DNA of 64,000 nt. Source: Streptomyces griseochromogenes (GTDB taxonomy: Bacteria; Actinomycetota; Actinomycetes; Streptomycetales; Streptomycetaceae). The translations under genes and the position numbers were made by a program. Below are positions 36,336 through 44,179 of this stretch, piece by piece (the stretch's first letter is position 1; every line of letters begins with the position of its first letter). Location: positions 5,022,001-5,086,000 of the forward strand of contig NZ_CP016279.1 of assembly GCF_001542625.1 (NCBI RefSeq). Reading direction: 5' to 3'. Below the pieces are notes generated by a model. That model searched no databases. It was not told the DNA's origin and saw only the letters and a program-made list of their open reading frames with translations.

Positions 36336-36827
36336 TCACCTCACGCGGCCCTCCTCCGGTTCGTTCTGCTCCTCCTCGTCGTCGGGCAGGTGGACGTCGT
36401 CGACGGCGATGTTCACCTCGACGACCTCCAGTCCCGTCATCCGCTCAACGGCGTTGATGACATTGGTGCGTACGCCGCCGGCGACATCGACGATGGAGAC
36501 GCCGTACTCGACGACGACGTCGAGGTCCACGGCGGCCTGCCGCTCGCCGACCTCGACCTTCACCCCCCGCGTGACGGCCCCTCCTCCGCCTGCGCCGGGG
36601 ACGCGTTCCCGCATGGCGCCGAAGGCGCGGGCCATCCCTGCTCCCAGGTTGTAGATGCCCGGTACCTCACGGGCAGCCATGCCCGCGATCTTGGCCACCA
36701 CCCCGTCCGCGATGGTGGTCTTCCCCCGAGTCTCGGCCGGAGCCCCGGCCCCGGTACGGCCCTTCAACGCGCTCACGCCCGCCTCGGGCCGACTGCCCCC
36801 GCCGACGCTGGTGATGTTGTCCGTCAT
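36336..36827 (-). CDS. Asp23/Gls24-family envelope stress protein
   Basis: A 163-residue protein. The core (KTTIADGVVAKIAGMAAREVPGIYNLGAGMARAFGAMR, then VKVEVGERQAAVDLDVVVEYGVSIVDVAGGVRTNVINAVERMTGLEVVEVNIAVDDVHLP) is the canonical Asp23/Gls24 domain, followed by an acidic end. ATG 36827 was chosen (GAGG upstream); another ATG 69 bp upstream is possible. It is first in the operon of Asp23 and AmaP genes and is divergent from the ECF sigma factor gene. Confidence 0.9.
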   Translation of the reverse strand: MTDNITSVGGGSRPEAGVSALKGRTGAGAPAETRGKTTIADGVVAKIAGMAAREVPGIYNLGAGMARAFGAMRERVPGAGGGGAVTRGVKVEVGERQAAVDLDVVVEYGVSIVDVAGGVRTNVINAVERMTGLEVVEVNIAVDDVHLPDDEEEQNEPEEGRVR

Positions 36828-36918
36828 GGCGTTCGCCTCGGTCGGTCGGTCAGGCACCGGTGCGGCACCCGTCAAAATGTTGGACATATCGGGCGGCGCG
36901 TTTCTCACGCGCATCGAA

Positions 36919-36934
36919 TGTGATGTGCATCACA
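36919..36934. promoter_or_regulatory. Crp-type palindrome TGTGA-N6-TCACA
   Basis: TGTGATGTGCATCACA matches the E. coli CRP and Streptomyces Crp half-sites exactly (TGTGA, six bases, TCACA). It is centred 56 bp before the sigma factor start codon and about 100 bp before the Asp23 start, in the intergenic region shared by both. That a Crp/Fnr-type protein binds here is inference. Confidence 0.6.
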
Positions 36935-36982
36935 GATTGCCTGTCGGGTACCCGGACGGTCCGAGCCTTGCGCGGGAGCGCC

Positions 36983-37603
36983 ATGATCAAACGCACTGCT
37001 TTCCCACCGCCGGAACGCGATCTGCCGGAACGCGATCTGCCGGAACGCGATCTGCCGGAACGCGACGTGCCGGACCGGCTGCTGGCCGTACGGGCGGCCG
37101 AGGGTGACGAGGACTCCTTCGCCGTTCTCGTCCGACGGCACGGCCGGCCGCTCCTTGCCTTGGCTCGCTGCATGCTTGGCAACCCCCAGGATGCCGAGGA
37201 GGCCGTTCAGGACGCCTTCGTCAGCGCCTGGCGCCGGTTGCCGGAATACCGCCACAGCGCGGAGTTCCGTACCTGGATGTACCGCATCACCGTCAACCGC
37301 TGTCTGACCATTCGTCGGCGCCGGCCGCCGCCCCTCTCCCTGAACAGGGTCGTCGAACCCGCGACGGGAGACGCCTGGAGCCAGCCCGCCCGGTCCGCAG
37401 AGCAGGACGCGGCCATCGCCGCCCTGTCCCGCGCGCTCGCCGAACTGGACGACGGGCAGCGGATCTGCTGGATCCTGAGAGAAGTTCAGGGCCTGCCTTA
37501 CAAAGACATAGCCCACGTGACACGCACCAGCGAACAGACAGTGCGCGGCAGACTGTTCAGGGCACGCCGATCCCTGCAGGAGGCGATGGGCCCATGGCGC
37601 TAG
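36983..37603 (+). CDS. ECF-family RNA polymerase sigma factor
   Basis: A 206-residue protein. Region 2: LLAVRAAEGDEDSFAVLVRRHGRPLLALARCMLGNPQDAEEAVQDAFVSAWRRLPEYRHSAEFRTWMYRITVNRCL. Region 4: LSRALAELDDGQRICWILREVQGLPYKDIAHVTRTSEQTVRGRLFRARRSL. ATG 36983 has GGGAG upstream. The N-terminus contains a 15-bp tandem repeat (37011-37070, four units of ERDLP-type). It is divergent from the Asp23/AmaP operon and its stop overlaps a zinc-motif Asp23 protein gene, so it probably controls these envelope genes with that protein as antagonist (inference). Confidence 0.93.
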   Translation: MIKRTAFPPPERDLPERDLPERDLPERDVPDRLLAVRAAEGDEDSFAVLVRRHGRPLLALARCMLGNPQDAEEAVQDAFVSAWRRLPEYRHSAEFRTWMYRITVNRCLTIRRRRPPPLSLNRVVEPATGDAWSQPARSAEQDAAIAALSRALAELDDGQRICWILREVQGLPYKDIAHVTRTSEQTVRGRLFRARRSLQEAMGPWR

Positions 37604-38265
37604 ACGACCCGCACACACGGCCTCCCGAACCGCCCGGAGCCGACGGGCCCCGACCCGGCCCGGCCGCCGCCGACGTGCCCCCGTTCGCGGGCGATGAGGC
37701 ACTGCCCTGTGGCCGCCTCCTCAGCCGGGTCTGGGAACAGGCGCAGGACGCGGCACCGGCCACGGACCCGCACACGGTGTCCTGTCCTCACTGCCGTGAG
37801 GCCGTCGAGGGACTGGCCACGGTCAACGCCGCCACGCGGGTGCTGCGCGCCGAGGACCCTCCCGGCCTGCACGCAGTCGCCGGCCGCGTCATGGAGGTCG
37901 TCAGGGCCGAGGTCCGGCTTGGGCGGCTGCTGCCCCTGGCCGACCCGGACCGGGACCTGCGCATCGCCGAGAGCACGGCGGCGAAGGTACTGAGGCAGGC
38001 CGCGGACACCGTCCCCGGCGCGAGCGCGGCGACCTGCCGGCTCGTGCCCGAGGGCGACGGCACCGACGTGCGGGTGACCATGACCCTGGCCGCCGCCCTC
38101 GACCGCCCGCTGCCCGACCGGGCCCATCAGGTACGCATAGCAGTCTTCCACTCGGCCGGACAGGACCTGGGGCTCGCCGTGACGGCCGTCGACATCACCG
38201 TGGTCGGCGCACTGGAGCCGTGGCCGCCCCTGACTGTCGGCCACCCCACGGGTGGTGTCACGTGA
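37594..38265 (+). CDS. Asp23-like protein with N-terminal HxxxCxxC (zinc anti-sigma-like) motif
   Basis: A 223-residue protein starting 10 bases before the sigma factor stop (ATG 37594), so strongly coupled. Residues 39-70 contain LPCGRLLSRVWEQAQDAAPATD and then HTVSCPHC, i.e. His60-x3-Cys64-x2-Cys67, the pattern of zinc-binding anti-sigma (ZAS) domains. From about residue 90 it resembles Asp23/Gls24 (VMEVVRAEVRLGR, then a long beta strand VRVTMTLAAALDRPLPDRAHQVRIAVFHSAGQ). Both annotations exist for relatives. The role as anti-sigma factor of the upstream sigma gene is inference from coupling and motif. Confidence 0.85.
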   Translation: MALDDPHTRPPEPPGADGPRPGPAAADVPPFAGDEALPCGRLLSRVWEQAQDAAPATDPHTVSCPHCREAVEGLATVNAATRVLRAEDPPGLHAVAGRVMEVVRAEVRLGRLLPLADPDRDLRIAESTAAKVLRQAADTVPGASAATCRLVPEGDGTDVRVTMTLAAALDRPLPDRAHQVRIAVFHSAGQDLGLAVTAVDITVVGALEPWPPLTVGHPTGGVT

Positions 38266-38630
38266 TGACCGCCACCGGCACGACCGCGCTCCTCGGCGTC
38301 GCGGCCGATGCAGCCCTCGCGGTTCCCGGCGTGGCCGGCCTGCAACCCCGCCTCGCCCACCGTCTCGCGGCAGCCGCCACCACCCGGGCCGACCCCATGC
38401 CTCACCGCACGTCGCCCGAGGCGGGCATCCGCGCCGACCGGGCGCCGGACGGTTCCGGATGGCACATCGAGGTGCGCTGCGTCCTGACCGAGGGCCGACG
38501 GGCACTGGACATCGCCCGCGACGTCCACGACCGGGTGCGCACCGCCGTCATCTCCCACCTCTCCGCCCCGGAGCCGGTCACCGTTACGGTCACGGTGACC
38601 CGTATCGCCGCCCGGTACGACGCGGCATGA
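38262..38630 (+). CDS. Small Asp23-like protein
   Basis: A product of about 121-122 residues starting at GTG 38262 or ATG 38265; both overlap the previous stop. It contains ALLGVAADAALAVPGVAGLQPRLAHRLAAAATTRA and the strand SGWHIEVRCVLTEGRRALDIARDVHDRVRTAVISHLSA, the Asp23-type arrangement. It is the third gene of the sigma factor operon. Function unknown, probably in the same envelope-stress complex. Confidence 0.75.
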   Translation: MMTATGTTALLGVAADAALAVPGVAGLQPRLAHRLAAAATTRADPMPHRTSPEAGIRADRAPDGSGWHIEVRCVLTEGRRALDIARDVHDRVRTAVISHLSAPEPVTVTVTVTRIAARYDAA

Positions 38631-38664
38631 GCACCGTGGGCGACGGCCCCACGAACCGTCAGCG

Positions 38665-38740
38665 GTGAGATCGGCGTGATAGCAGGTGAGAGGTGAGGAT
38701 CCTCCGTCGGCTGATGCCGATGGGGGCTCTGGATTTGTGC
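38665..38740 (+). repeat. Dispersed repeat, copy 2 (partial)
   Basis: GTGATAGCAGGTGAGAGG followed by an imperfect hairpin (CCTCCGTCGGC...GCCGATGGGGG) matches the first half of the repeats at 23214 and 43188. The remaining part is not shared; an IS5-type transposase relic follows instead. Confidence 0.65.
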
Positions 38741-38769
38741 CCTGGTCGAGAAGGGCGCGGGGCCCGCCG

Positions 38770-38880
38770 CAATCAAGCGTACGCATTGCGCGCAATGGCA
38801 TCGAGTCCAGCGAACGATTAGGGCGACGCCGGTCGGTCATCGAGCGACGGTGTGACGTCGTTGGCGTCGAGGAGGAGTGA
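38770..38880 (+). pseudogene. IS5-type transposase scrap
   Basis: The frame reads VRIARNGIESSERLGRRRSVIERRCDVVG, corresponding to the Arg-x-Gly-x-Glu block with the catalytic Glu of IS5-family transposases (IARxGIExSxRLGRxRWxIER). A few codons only; the conserved Trp is replaced by Ser. The stretch 38881-39088 has no clear gene. Confidence 0.65.
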
Positions 38881-39088
38881 CCTGTCAGGGCGTAGCGGCA
38901 AAGCGTGGTGTGGCCGCCTGCTCTCCTGAAGTGAGCCGCCCAGGGTGATGATGTGGGCGGTCACGTACGAGCCGTCGTTCGAGTCGGAGGGTGAAGGAAC
39001 ACGCTCAGGCCGTAGGCAACGGCTGCTCACACAGCAGTGGCGGGGCGCATTGAGCTGCAGCCCAGCCGAGCAAGAACACATGAGAACT

Positions 39089-39250
39089 TCACCATGGCAC
39101 GACTCCGTTGTCGTCGAACATCTGACCAGTGGGGCCGTCGTCGGGAAGAGCCGCCAACCGGATGGCGATCGCCGCGCCCTGCCTCAGGGGTCTGAGTACC
39201 GTGCCGCGCGGCGTCCAGTCGGGCGGCGATGATCGCGACGGTCTCAGCGT
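39089..39250 (-). pseudogene. SDR-family C-terminal relic
   Basis: The minus strand ends RQGAAIAIRLAALPDDGPTGQMFDDNGVVPW-stop, the characteristic C-terminus of short-chain dehydrogenases of the carbonyl-reductase-like group. The upstream part (LDAETVAIIAARLDAAR) lies in a different frame. The catalytic region is absent. A second, intact SDR lies at 41757. Confidence 0.75.
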
Positions 39251-39316
39251 CCAGCCCCTGGCACCGCGGAGCCCTGGCACCGCGTCCGAGGGCTGATCCC
39301 GGGGACCGGGTTGAGG

Positions 39317-39880
39317 TCACAGCAATCGGTCGACCAGCCCGTCGACGTAGTCCGGGGTGAGCTCCATGCCGAACAAGACGCGGATATACATCGGGGCCAG
39401 GATGTGGTCCAGCACGCCGAACGCGTCAGGTGCGTGCTCGCCACGTTCGCGGGCGCGATCGAGCATGCACTGCAGTTGCCGGGTGCGTTCGGCGCGGAGG
39501 TCGTCACGCGCCTGCTGACCCTGCTGGCCATTGCTGGACAGGGCGACAGCCAGGCGCACCAACAACAGGCCGTCGGGTCCGGTGATCTCGCGGGCCACTT
39601 GGGCCGCGTACGTGCGCAGGTCGCCGGCCAGGCTCCCGGTGTCGGGCATCGGCGACTGCGCGTTGAGGCGGGTGAGCGCCACGTCGGTGAGCAGGGTTTC
39701 CAGGCCGCCCCACCGGCGGTAGATGCTGCTGTCGGCTACGCCCGCACGGGCTGCGACCTCGCCGACGGTGAAGTTGCCGTAGCCGCGCTCGTTGATCAGC
39801 TCGGTGACGGCCCGGTGCACCTCCGCGCCGACGCGGGCGCTGCGCCCGCCGGGCCGCCGGGCTCGCTGTCGCTCGTTCAT
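39317..39880 (-). CDS. TetR-family transcriptional regulator
   Basis: A 187-residue protein. The N-terminal HTH is VHRAVTELINERGYGNFTVGEVAARAGVADSSIYRRWGGLETLLTDVALTR. The C-terminal helical domain is TetR_C-like (ending LFGMELTPDYVDGLVDRLL). It is divergent from the DHA2 MFS exporter at 40027 and probably represses it and itself. A candidate operator (39892-39912) lies next to its start codon. Confidence 0.93.
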   Translation of the reverse strand: MNERQRARRPGGRSARVGAEVHRAVTELINERGYGNFTVGEVAARAGVADSSIYRRWGGLETLLTDVALTRLNAQSPMPDTGSLAGDLRTYAAQVAREITGPDGLLLVRLAVALSSNGQQGQQARDDLRAERTRQLQCMLDRARERGEHAPDAFGVLDHILAPMYIRVLFGMELTPDYVDGLVDRLL

Positions 39881-39891
39881 GCCCCCACCTT

Positions 39892-39912
39892 AACGCAGTC
39901 GAGACTTGCGTT
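39892..39912. promoter_or_regulatory. Putative TetR operator (AACGCA-N9-TGCGTT)
   Basis: Perfect 6-base arms with a 9-base spacer, 12-32 bp upstream of the TetR start codon. A further half site (CTAACGCAGCC) occurs at about 39939-39949. Typical for an autoregulated TetR with divergent target. Confidence 0.5.
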
Positions 39913-40026
39913 TGTGAGGCAATCCTCCTTACAGTCGCCTAACGCAGCCACCGGCTGCTTTAGAGCGCCCGGAGGCTGACCACGTCGGCCGTGGAGAGGC
40001 GCAACCAACGATTGAGAGGAATCCCC

Positions 40027-41496
40027 ATGGCTGCATCGCCCGCGGCCGTAGGCAGTCGGCCAAACCGGGCCGTACTGCTCACGGTGACCTGCCTGGGCCA
40101 ATTCATGGTCCTGCTCGACAACACGATTGTTGGAGCAGCGCTGCCCGATATGCAGCACCGGCTGCACACTCAGCTGACCGGTCTGCAGTGGATCGTCGAC
40201 GCGTACGTACTGCTCGTCGCCATGCTGCTGCTGTCCGGCGGTGTCTTCGCCGACCGGTTCGGCCGCAAGCGGGTGTACCTGACAGGCGTGGCGGTGTTCA
40301 CCACCGCGTCGGTGCTGTGCAGCCTCGCGCCTTCGGTCGGCTGGCTGGTCGCCGGCCGGGTGCTGCAGGGCATCGGGGCCGCGGCGCTGAGCCCTGCCTC
40401 GCTGGCCCTGCTCGCCGCCGCCTATCCCGTGCCGCAAGAACGAATCAAGGCGATCGGGCTGTGGGCCGGATTCAGCGGAATCGGTCTGGCCGCGGGCCCC
40501 GTGGCCGGCGGCGTGCTGACAGACGCCTTCGGCTGGCCCGCCATCTTCCTGGTCAATCTGCCCATCGGCGTGGTCCTTCTGCTGGTCGGTCTGCGCAGCC
40601 TTGAAGAGGCCCGCAATCCGAGCGCCCCCCCGATCGATATCCCGGGGACGGTGCTGTCCGTTCTGGGGGTGGGGGCGCTGACCTACGGGCTGATCGAGGG
40701 TGGCGCCCGCGGCTGGACGTCGCCGGTGATCCTGGTCAGCTTCACCGCCGCGGTGATCCTCCTCGCCGCCTTCGTCGCCGTCGAAGCGCGTCGTTCCGCT
40801 CCGATGCTGCCGCTGCGGCTGTTCCGGCAGCGGCTGTTCACCGTGTCCAACACCGCCATGGTCGTGGTGGGGTTCGCGCTCATGGGTTCGTCGTTCTTCT
40901 TCTCCCAGTTCTTCGTGTACGTCCAGGGCAGCTCGATCCTGCGCGCCGGCCTGCAGACCCTGCCGGCATCCCTCGCCATGGTGATCGTCAGCCCGTACGC
41001 GGGCCGGCTCGCCGCCCGGCACGGCTTCCGAATCGTGGTTACCACCGGCCTGGCCCTGGCCGGCCTGGGACTGCTGGCGCTCGGCATGGTGCACGCCGAC
41101 ACCGGCTACGGGAACGTGTGGTGGCGGCTGGGAGTCGTCGGCATCGGCTTCGCCCTGGCCATGTCCCCACTGACGGGAGCCGCCATCCAAGCAGTCAGCC
41201 CGCAGGAAGGCGGCCTCGCATCAGGCATCAGCAGCACCACCCGGCAGATCGGCGCGGTGCTCGGCGTGGCGGTACTCGGAGCCATCGTCCGCACCCGGCA
41301 ATCCGGCGGCGCCTCCTTCGAGACCGGCCTCAACAGCGCCTTCCTCGCTGCCGGCACCGTCACTTTGGCCGCCGCCGTGTTCACCGGCCTGTGGCTGGCG
41401 AGGTCCAAGTCCGCGCAAGGCTCCGCGGCGCCGCAACGTTCCACCGATCCAGGTGCGGTCACCACCTCGAACGAGGCATCAGCGAACAGCCGTTGA
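40027..41496 (+). CDS. DHA2-family MFS multidrug transporter
   Basis: A protein of about 489 residues with around 14 hydrophobic helices. Motifs: MVLLDNTIVGAALPDMQHRL (TM1 D-x-T-I/V-V-x-x-A-L-P), GLQWIVDAYVLLVAMLLLSGGVFADRFGRKRVYL (motif A), GAAALSPASLALLAAAYP (motif C-like). ATG 40027 is preceded by GAGAGGAA. It exports drugs or metabolites across the membrane by proton antiport. The regulator is the divergent TetR. Confidence 0.93.
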   Translation: MAASPAAVGSRPNRAVLLTVTCLGQFMVLLDNTIVGAALPDMQHRLHTQLTGLQWIVDAYVLLVAMLLLSGGVFADRFGRKRVYLTGVAVFTTASVLCSLAPSVGWLVAGRVLQGIGAAALSPASLALLAAAYPVPQERIKAIGLWAGFSGIGLAAGPVAGGVLTDAFGWPAIFLVNLPIGVVLLLVGLRSLEEARNPSAPPIDIPGTVLSVLGVGALTYGLIEGGARGWTSPVILVSFTAAVILLAAFVAVEARRSAPMLPLRLFRQRLFTVSNTAMVVVGFALMGSSFFFSQFFVYVQGSSILRAGLQTLPASLAMVIVSPYAGRLAARHGFRIVVTTGLALAGLGLLALGMVHADTGYGNVWWRLGVVGIGFALAMSPLTGAAIQAVSPQEGGLASGISSTTRQIGAVLGVAVLGAIVRTRQSGGASFETGLNSAFLAAGTVTLAAAVFTGLWLARSKSAQGSAAPQRSTDPGAVTTSNEASANSR

Positions 41497-41520
41497 CGGC
41501 GACACCGACCTTGGCCGGGA

Positions 41521-41787
41521 GACGTCCCGCCGGACGCCGTAGCGACCCTGTGGCAACGCGCCGTCGACCGCGGTGATGCCTCGCCCGACACCGACGTGGA
41601 CGACGTCATCGACATCCTCTTCGGGCCACTCATCTTCCGCAGGCTCACCGGACACTACGACCTCACGGACGAGCACGCCGAGAAGCTCGCGCGCACTGCA
41701 CTCGACGGGCTTATGCGCTCCACCGTCCGACACTTCCGATTCCAACGGAGAGACACATGTCCCGCACGTTTCTCATCACCGGCGTGA
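41521..41787 (+). pseudogene. TetR C-terminal domain fragment
   Basis: The frame encodes DAVATLWQRAVDRGDASPDTDVDDVIDILFGPLIFRRLTGHYDLTDEHAEKLARTALDGLMR, a C-terminal TetR_C ligand domain, without the HTH. It ends 30 bases inside the next gene. It is probably the relic of the original regulator of the SDR gene, removed when the MFS gene moved in. Confidence 0.75.
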
Positions 41788-42605
41788 GCAGCGGCCTCGG
41801 CCGCGCCTTCGCCACCGCCGCCCTCGAGGCCGGCCACACCGTCATCGGCACCGTTCGGAACCCGGACCAGATCGCCGCCTTCGAGCAGTTCGCTCCGGGC
41901 CGCGCTCACGCACGCGTGCTAGACGTCACCGACACCGATGCCATCGCGCCGGCCGTCGCAGCGGTCGAGAGCGAGGTGGGCCCCATCGACGTACTCGTCA
42001 ACAACGCTGGCTACGGCGTCGAGGGCACCTTCGAGGAAACCCCGCCCGACACCTTCCGCCACCAGTTCGACGTCAACGTCTTCGGCGTCATCGCGGTCAC
42101 CCAAGCCGTTCTGCCCCGCATGCGCGAGCGCCGTGCCGGGCACATCCTGTTCGTGACCTCCATGGGCGGTCTGCGCGCGTTCCCCGGTCTGGCCGCTTAT
42201 CACGGCTCCAAGTTCGCCGTCGAGGGCATTGCGGCCACGCTCGCCCCAGAGGTCGCACCATTCGGCATTCACGTCACGGCGATCGAGCCCGGCTCCTTCC
42301 GCACCGACTGGGCCGGCCGCTCCATGCACCGCGTAGAAAGCACCATCGCCGACTACGACCCGATCTTCGCCCCGATCCGCGAACGCCGCCTCGACATGCG
42401 CGGTCAGCAACTCGGCGATCCCGCCCAAGCCGGCCGCGCCCTGCTCGCCATCGTGGAGGCCGAAAAGCCGCCGACCCACCTCATCCTCGGCAGCGACGCC
42501 CTCCGCCTCGTCGCCGACGCCCGCTCCGCCTTCGATGCGGAGACAGCCGCCTGGAACGAGCTGTCGAAGTCCACCGACTACCCCGACGGGGAACAGATCG
42601 CGTGA
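41757..42605 (+). CDS. Short-chain dehydrogenase/reductase (SDR)
   Basis: A 282-residue protein, classical SDR: TFLITGVSSGLGRAFATAALEAGH (TGxxxGLG), VLVNNAGYG (NNAG), then TSMGGLRAFPGLAAYHGSKFAVEG (Ser...Tyr-x-x-x-Lys catalytic residues) and IEPGSFRTDW. A typical oxidoreductase of the NAD(P)-dependent alcohol/ketone type. The start codon ATG 41757 follows AACGGAGAGACAC, a good RBS. It is close to the MFS exporter and may modify or detoxify the same compound, which is inference. Confidence 0.95.
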   Translation: MSRTFLITGVSSGLGRAFATAALEAGHTVIGTVRNPDQIAAFEQFAPGRAHARVLDVTDTDAIAPAVAAVESEVGPIDVLVNNAGYGVEGTFEETPPDTFRHQFDVNVFGVIAVTQAVLPRMRERRAGHILFVTSMGGLRAFPGLAAYHGSKFAVEGIAATLAPEVAPFGIHVTAIEPGSFRTDWAGRSMHRVESTIADYDPIFAPIRERRLDMRGQQLGDPAQAGRALLAIVEAEKPPTHLILGSDALRLVADARSAFDAETAAWNELSKSTDYPDGEQIA

Positions 42606-42632
42606 GAGCCGCTGGGCGACTCTGACGCGTAA

Positions 42633-42833
42633 ATAAGGTCGAGGGTGACGCGGAAGCCGAGTTCGTTGAGCCGGGAGACGGCTCGGCGTGCGGCCCGTTC
42701 GGGATCCCGCCGGGTGAAGTAGGCGCCGCCCAGGTCGTGGTAGGGCAGGTCGTTGCTGAGCATGTGCCAGATCGCAGTGATGATCGAGTGCTCAACGGCG
42801 ACCAGTGCCTTGATCGGGTCCCGGCGGGAGGTC
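42633..42833 (-). pseudogene. IS110-family transposase C-terminal fragment
   Basis: Minus strand reads KALVAVEHSIITAIWHMLSNDLPYHDLGGAYFTRRDPERAARRAV, the C-terminal signature of Streptomyces IS110 transposases (ALVAVEHSIL.AIWHML). The RuvC-like DEDD half and the Ser-recombinase-like core are missing. Confidence 0.8.
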
Positions 42834-42837
42834 AGCC

Positions 42838-43181
42838 GTGGTGGGTATCGGTCCGGACACGGCCGTCACTTTGCTGATCAGGTGGGGGACAATCCGGAAC
42901 GCTTGGGCAGCGAGGCGTCCTTCGCGACGCTGTGCGGGGTCAGTCCTGTCGAGCGTTCCTCAGGCAGTCGGCAGTACCGGCGTCTCAATCGTGGCGGCGA
43001 CCGGCAGGCCAACGCCGCTCTGCACCGGATCGTGCAGAGTCGCCTGCGCGTCGACCCGCGTACCCAGGACTACTACGAACGCCGCAGCAAGGAGGGGAAA
43101 ACCCGTGGCGAAATCGTCCGATGCCTCAAACGCTACGCTGCCCGGGAGGTCTTCCACCTGGTCAGGCCCACACAGCCATAA
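42838..43181 (+). pseudogene. IS110-family transposase C-terminal fragment, frameshifted
   Basis: Plus strand: VGIGPDTAVTLLI, then in a different frame DNPERLGSEASFATLCGVSPVERSSGSRQYRRLNRGGDRQANAALHRIVQSRLRVDPRTQDYYERR. This is the IS110/IS116/IS902 C-terminal block. A frameshift after LLI separates the two. It converges with the fragment on the left; together they are the junk of two elements. Confidence 0.85.
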
Positions 43182-43187
43182 CCTCCA

Positions 43188-43345
43188 CTGTAGGGGCAGT
43201 GTGATAGCAGGTGAGAGGTTAGGAACCCCCGTCGGCTGGCTTCGGCGGGGGTCTCTGCGTTCGGGGATGGGCCTGCTGCGTGGCGTTCGACGCGGTCTTG
43301 CTGTGCTCCGGCTCGCCGTTCTCGACGGCGTAGGGGTGGCCCGGG
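43188..43345 (+). repeat. Dispersed repeat, copy 3
   Basis: GTGTGATAGCAGGTGAGAGG, hairpin AACCCCCGTCGGCTGGCTTCGGCGGGGGT, then CTGCGTTCGGGGATGGGCCTGCTGCGTGG and the tail to about GACGGCGTAGG. It parallels 23214-23370 closely. It follows an IS110 relic. Confidence 0.75.
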
Positions 43346-43465
43346 GTACCGCGAGGCGTATGCCAGGCAGTGCGCGAGCGTGTGTTCGGGAAGGCGTCGG
43401 CGCGGAGGGGGGCGACGGGGGAGTGCCGTACTGCTTGGGTGCCCGGGCGTATAGCCGAGCCTCGG

Positions 43466-44179
43466 CTAATCGGGATCCTTGACGAGCAGCCTGACCTCGT
43501 ATCGGTCCCACATGCGAGCGAACTCTGGGCTTATGAGGAGAAGTTCACCTACCAGGCGGGTCAGGTCGGGGTCGCTGGGGTCGGTGCCGGCCAGGGTGCG
43601 CAGCTGGGCCATGCCGCCGCGGATCTGGTTGTGCCAGTCGTCGGCGAACGGGTCGCGGGCGGCGGGGCGGAGGAAGGCGTAGCGGGTGATGTTCCGTTTG
43701 CCGACGGGCCAGTCCTCGATGCCGGGCAGCAGGCGCAGTCCGCTCGGATTGCGGGCCGGCAGGTCGTTGGTCCGGCTGACCACGTACGTGGGGCCCGGCC
43801 GCGGGTTCTCCAACAGGAGCCGGACGCCTGGCCGTTTACTGAGCGGGAGGGGGCTGCTTGTGGCTCGGCGGGGCTGCGTGCGGTGAGCACGGCGAGGCTG
43901 CGCAGGTGCTCGAGTTCGTCCTGCTCCAGTCGCAGCGCGGGCCAGGGAGTCGATCACGGACGGGCTGGGATGCCTTTCCCTGCCCTGTTCCAGGCGCTTG
44001 TAGTAGTCGATGCTGATGCCGGCGAAGGTGGCCAGTTCCTCGCGGCGCAGTCCGGGCGTGCGCCGCCGTCCGGGCTGCGCCGCGAGCCCGGCCTCGGCGG
44101 GGTTCAGCCGTGCGCGGCGGGCGCGCAGAAAGCGCCCCAGCTCGGTGCCCCCGCTCGTAGTGGCGCGCTCACGTCTCAT
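43466..44179 (-). pseudogene. MmyB-like HTH regulator with compensating frameshifts and short C-terminus
   Basis: ATG 44179 opens an XRE/HTH protein (TSGGTELGRFLRARRARL...GLRREELATFAGISIDYYKRLEQGRERHPS). After SVIDSLARA the frame departs (ATGAGRTRAPAQPRR...), returns at RPGVRLLLENPRPGPTYVVSRTNDLPARNPSGLRLLPGIEDW, and ends VRLLVKDPD-stop. The expected middle (ALRLEQDELEHLRSLAVLTARSP) is in another frame. The protein would be open but about 30 residues are nonsense and the normal C-terminal 70-80 residues are missing. Possibly non-functional, or indel errors. Confidence 0.75.

Noticed and set aside
37600..38505. Long antisense frame opposite the Asp23-like genes
   Set aside because: Complement of the coding strand; the plus-strand genes have overlapping start/stop signals and conserved motifs.
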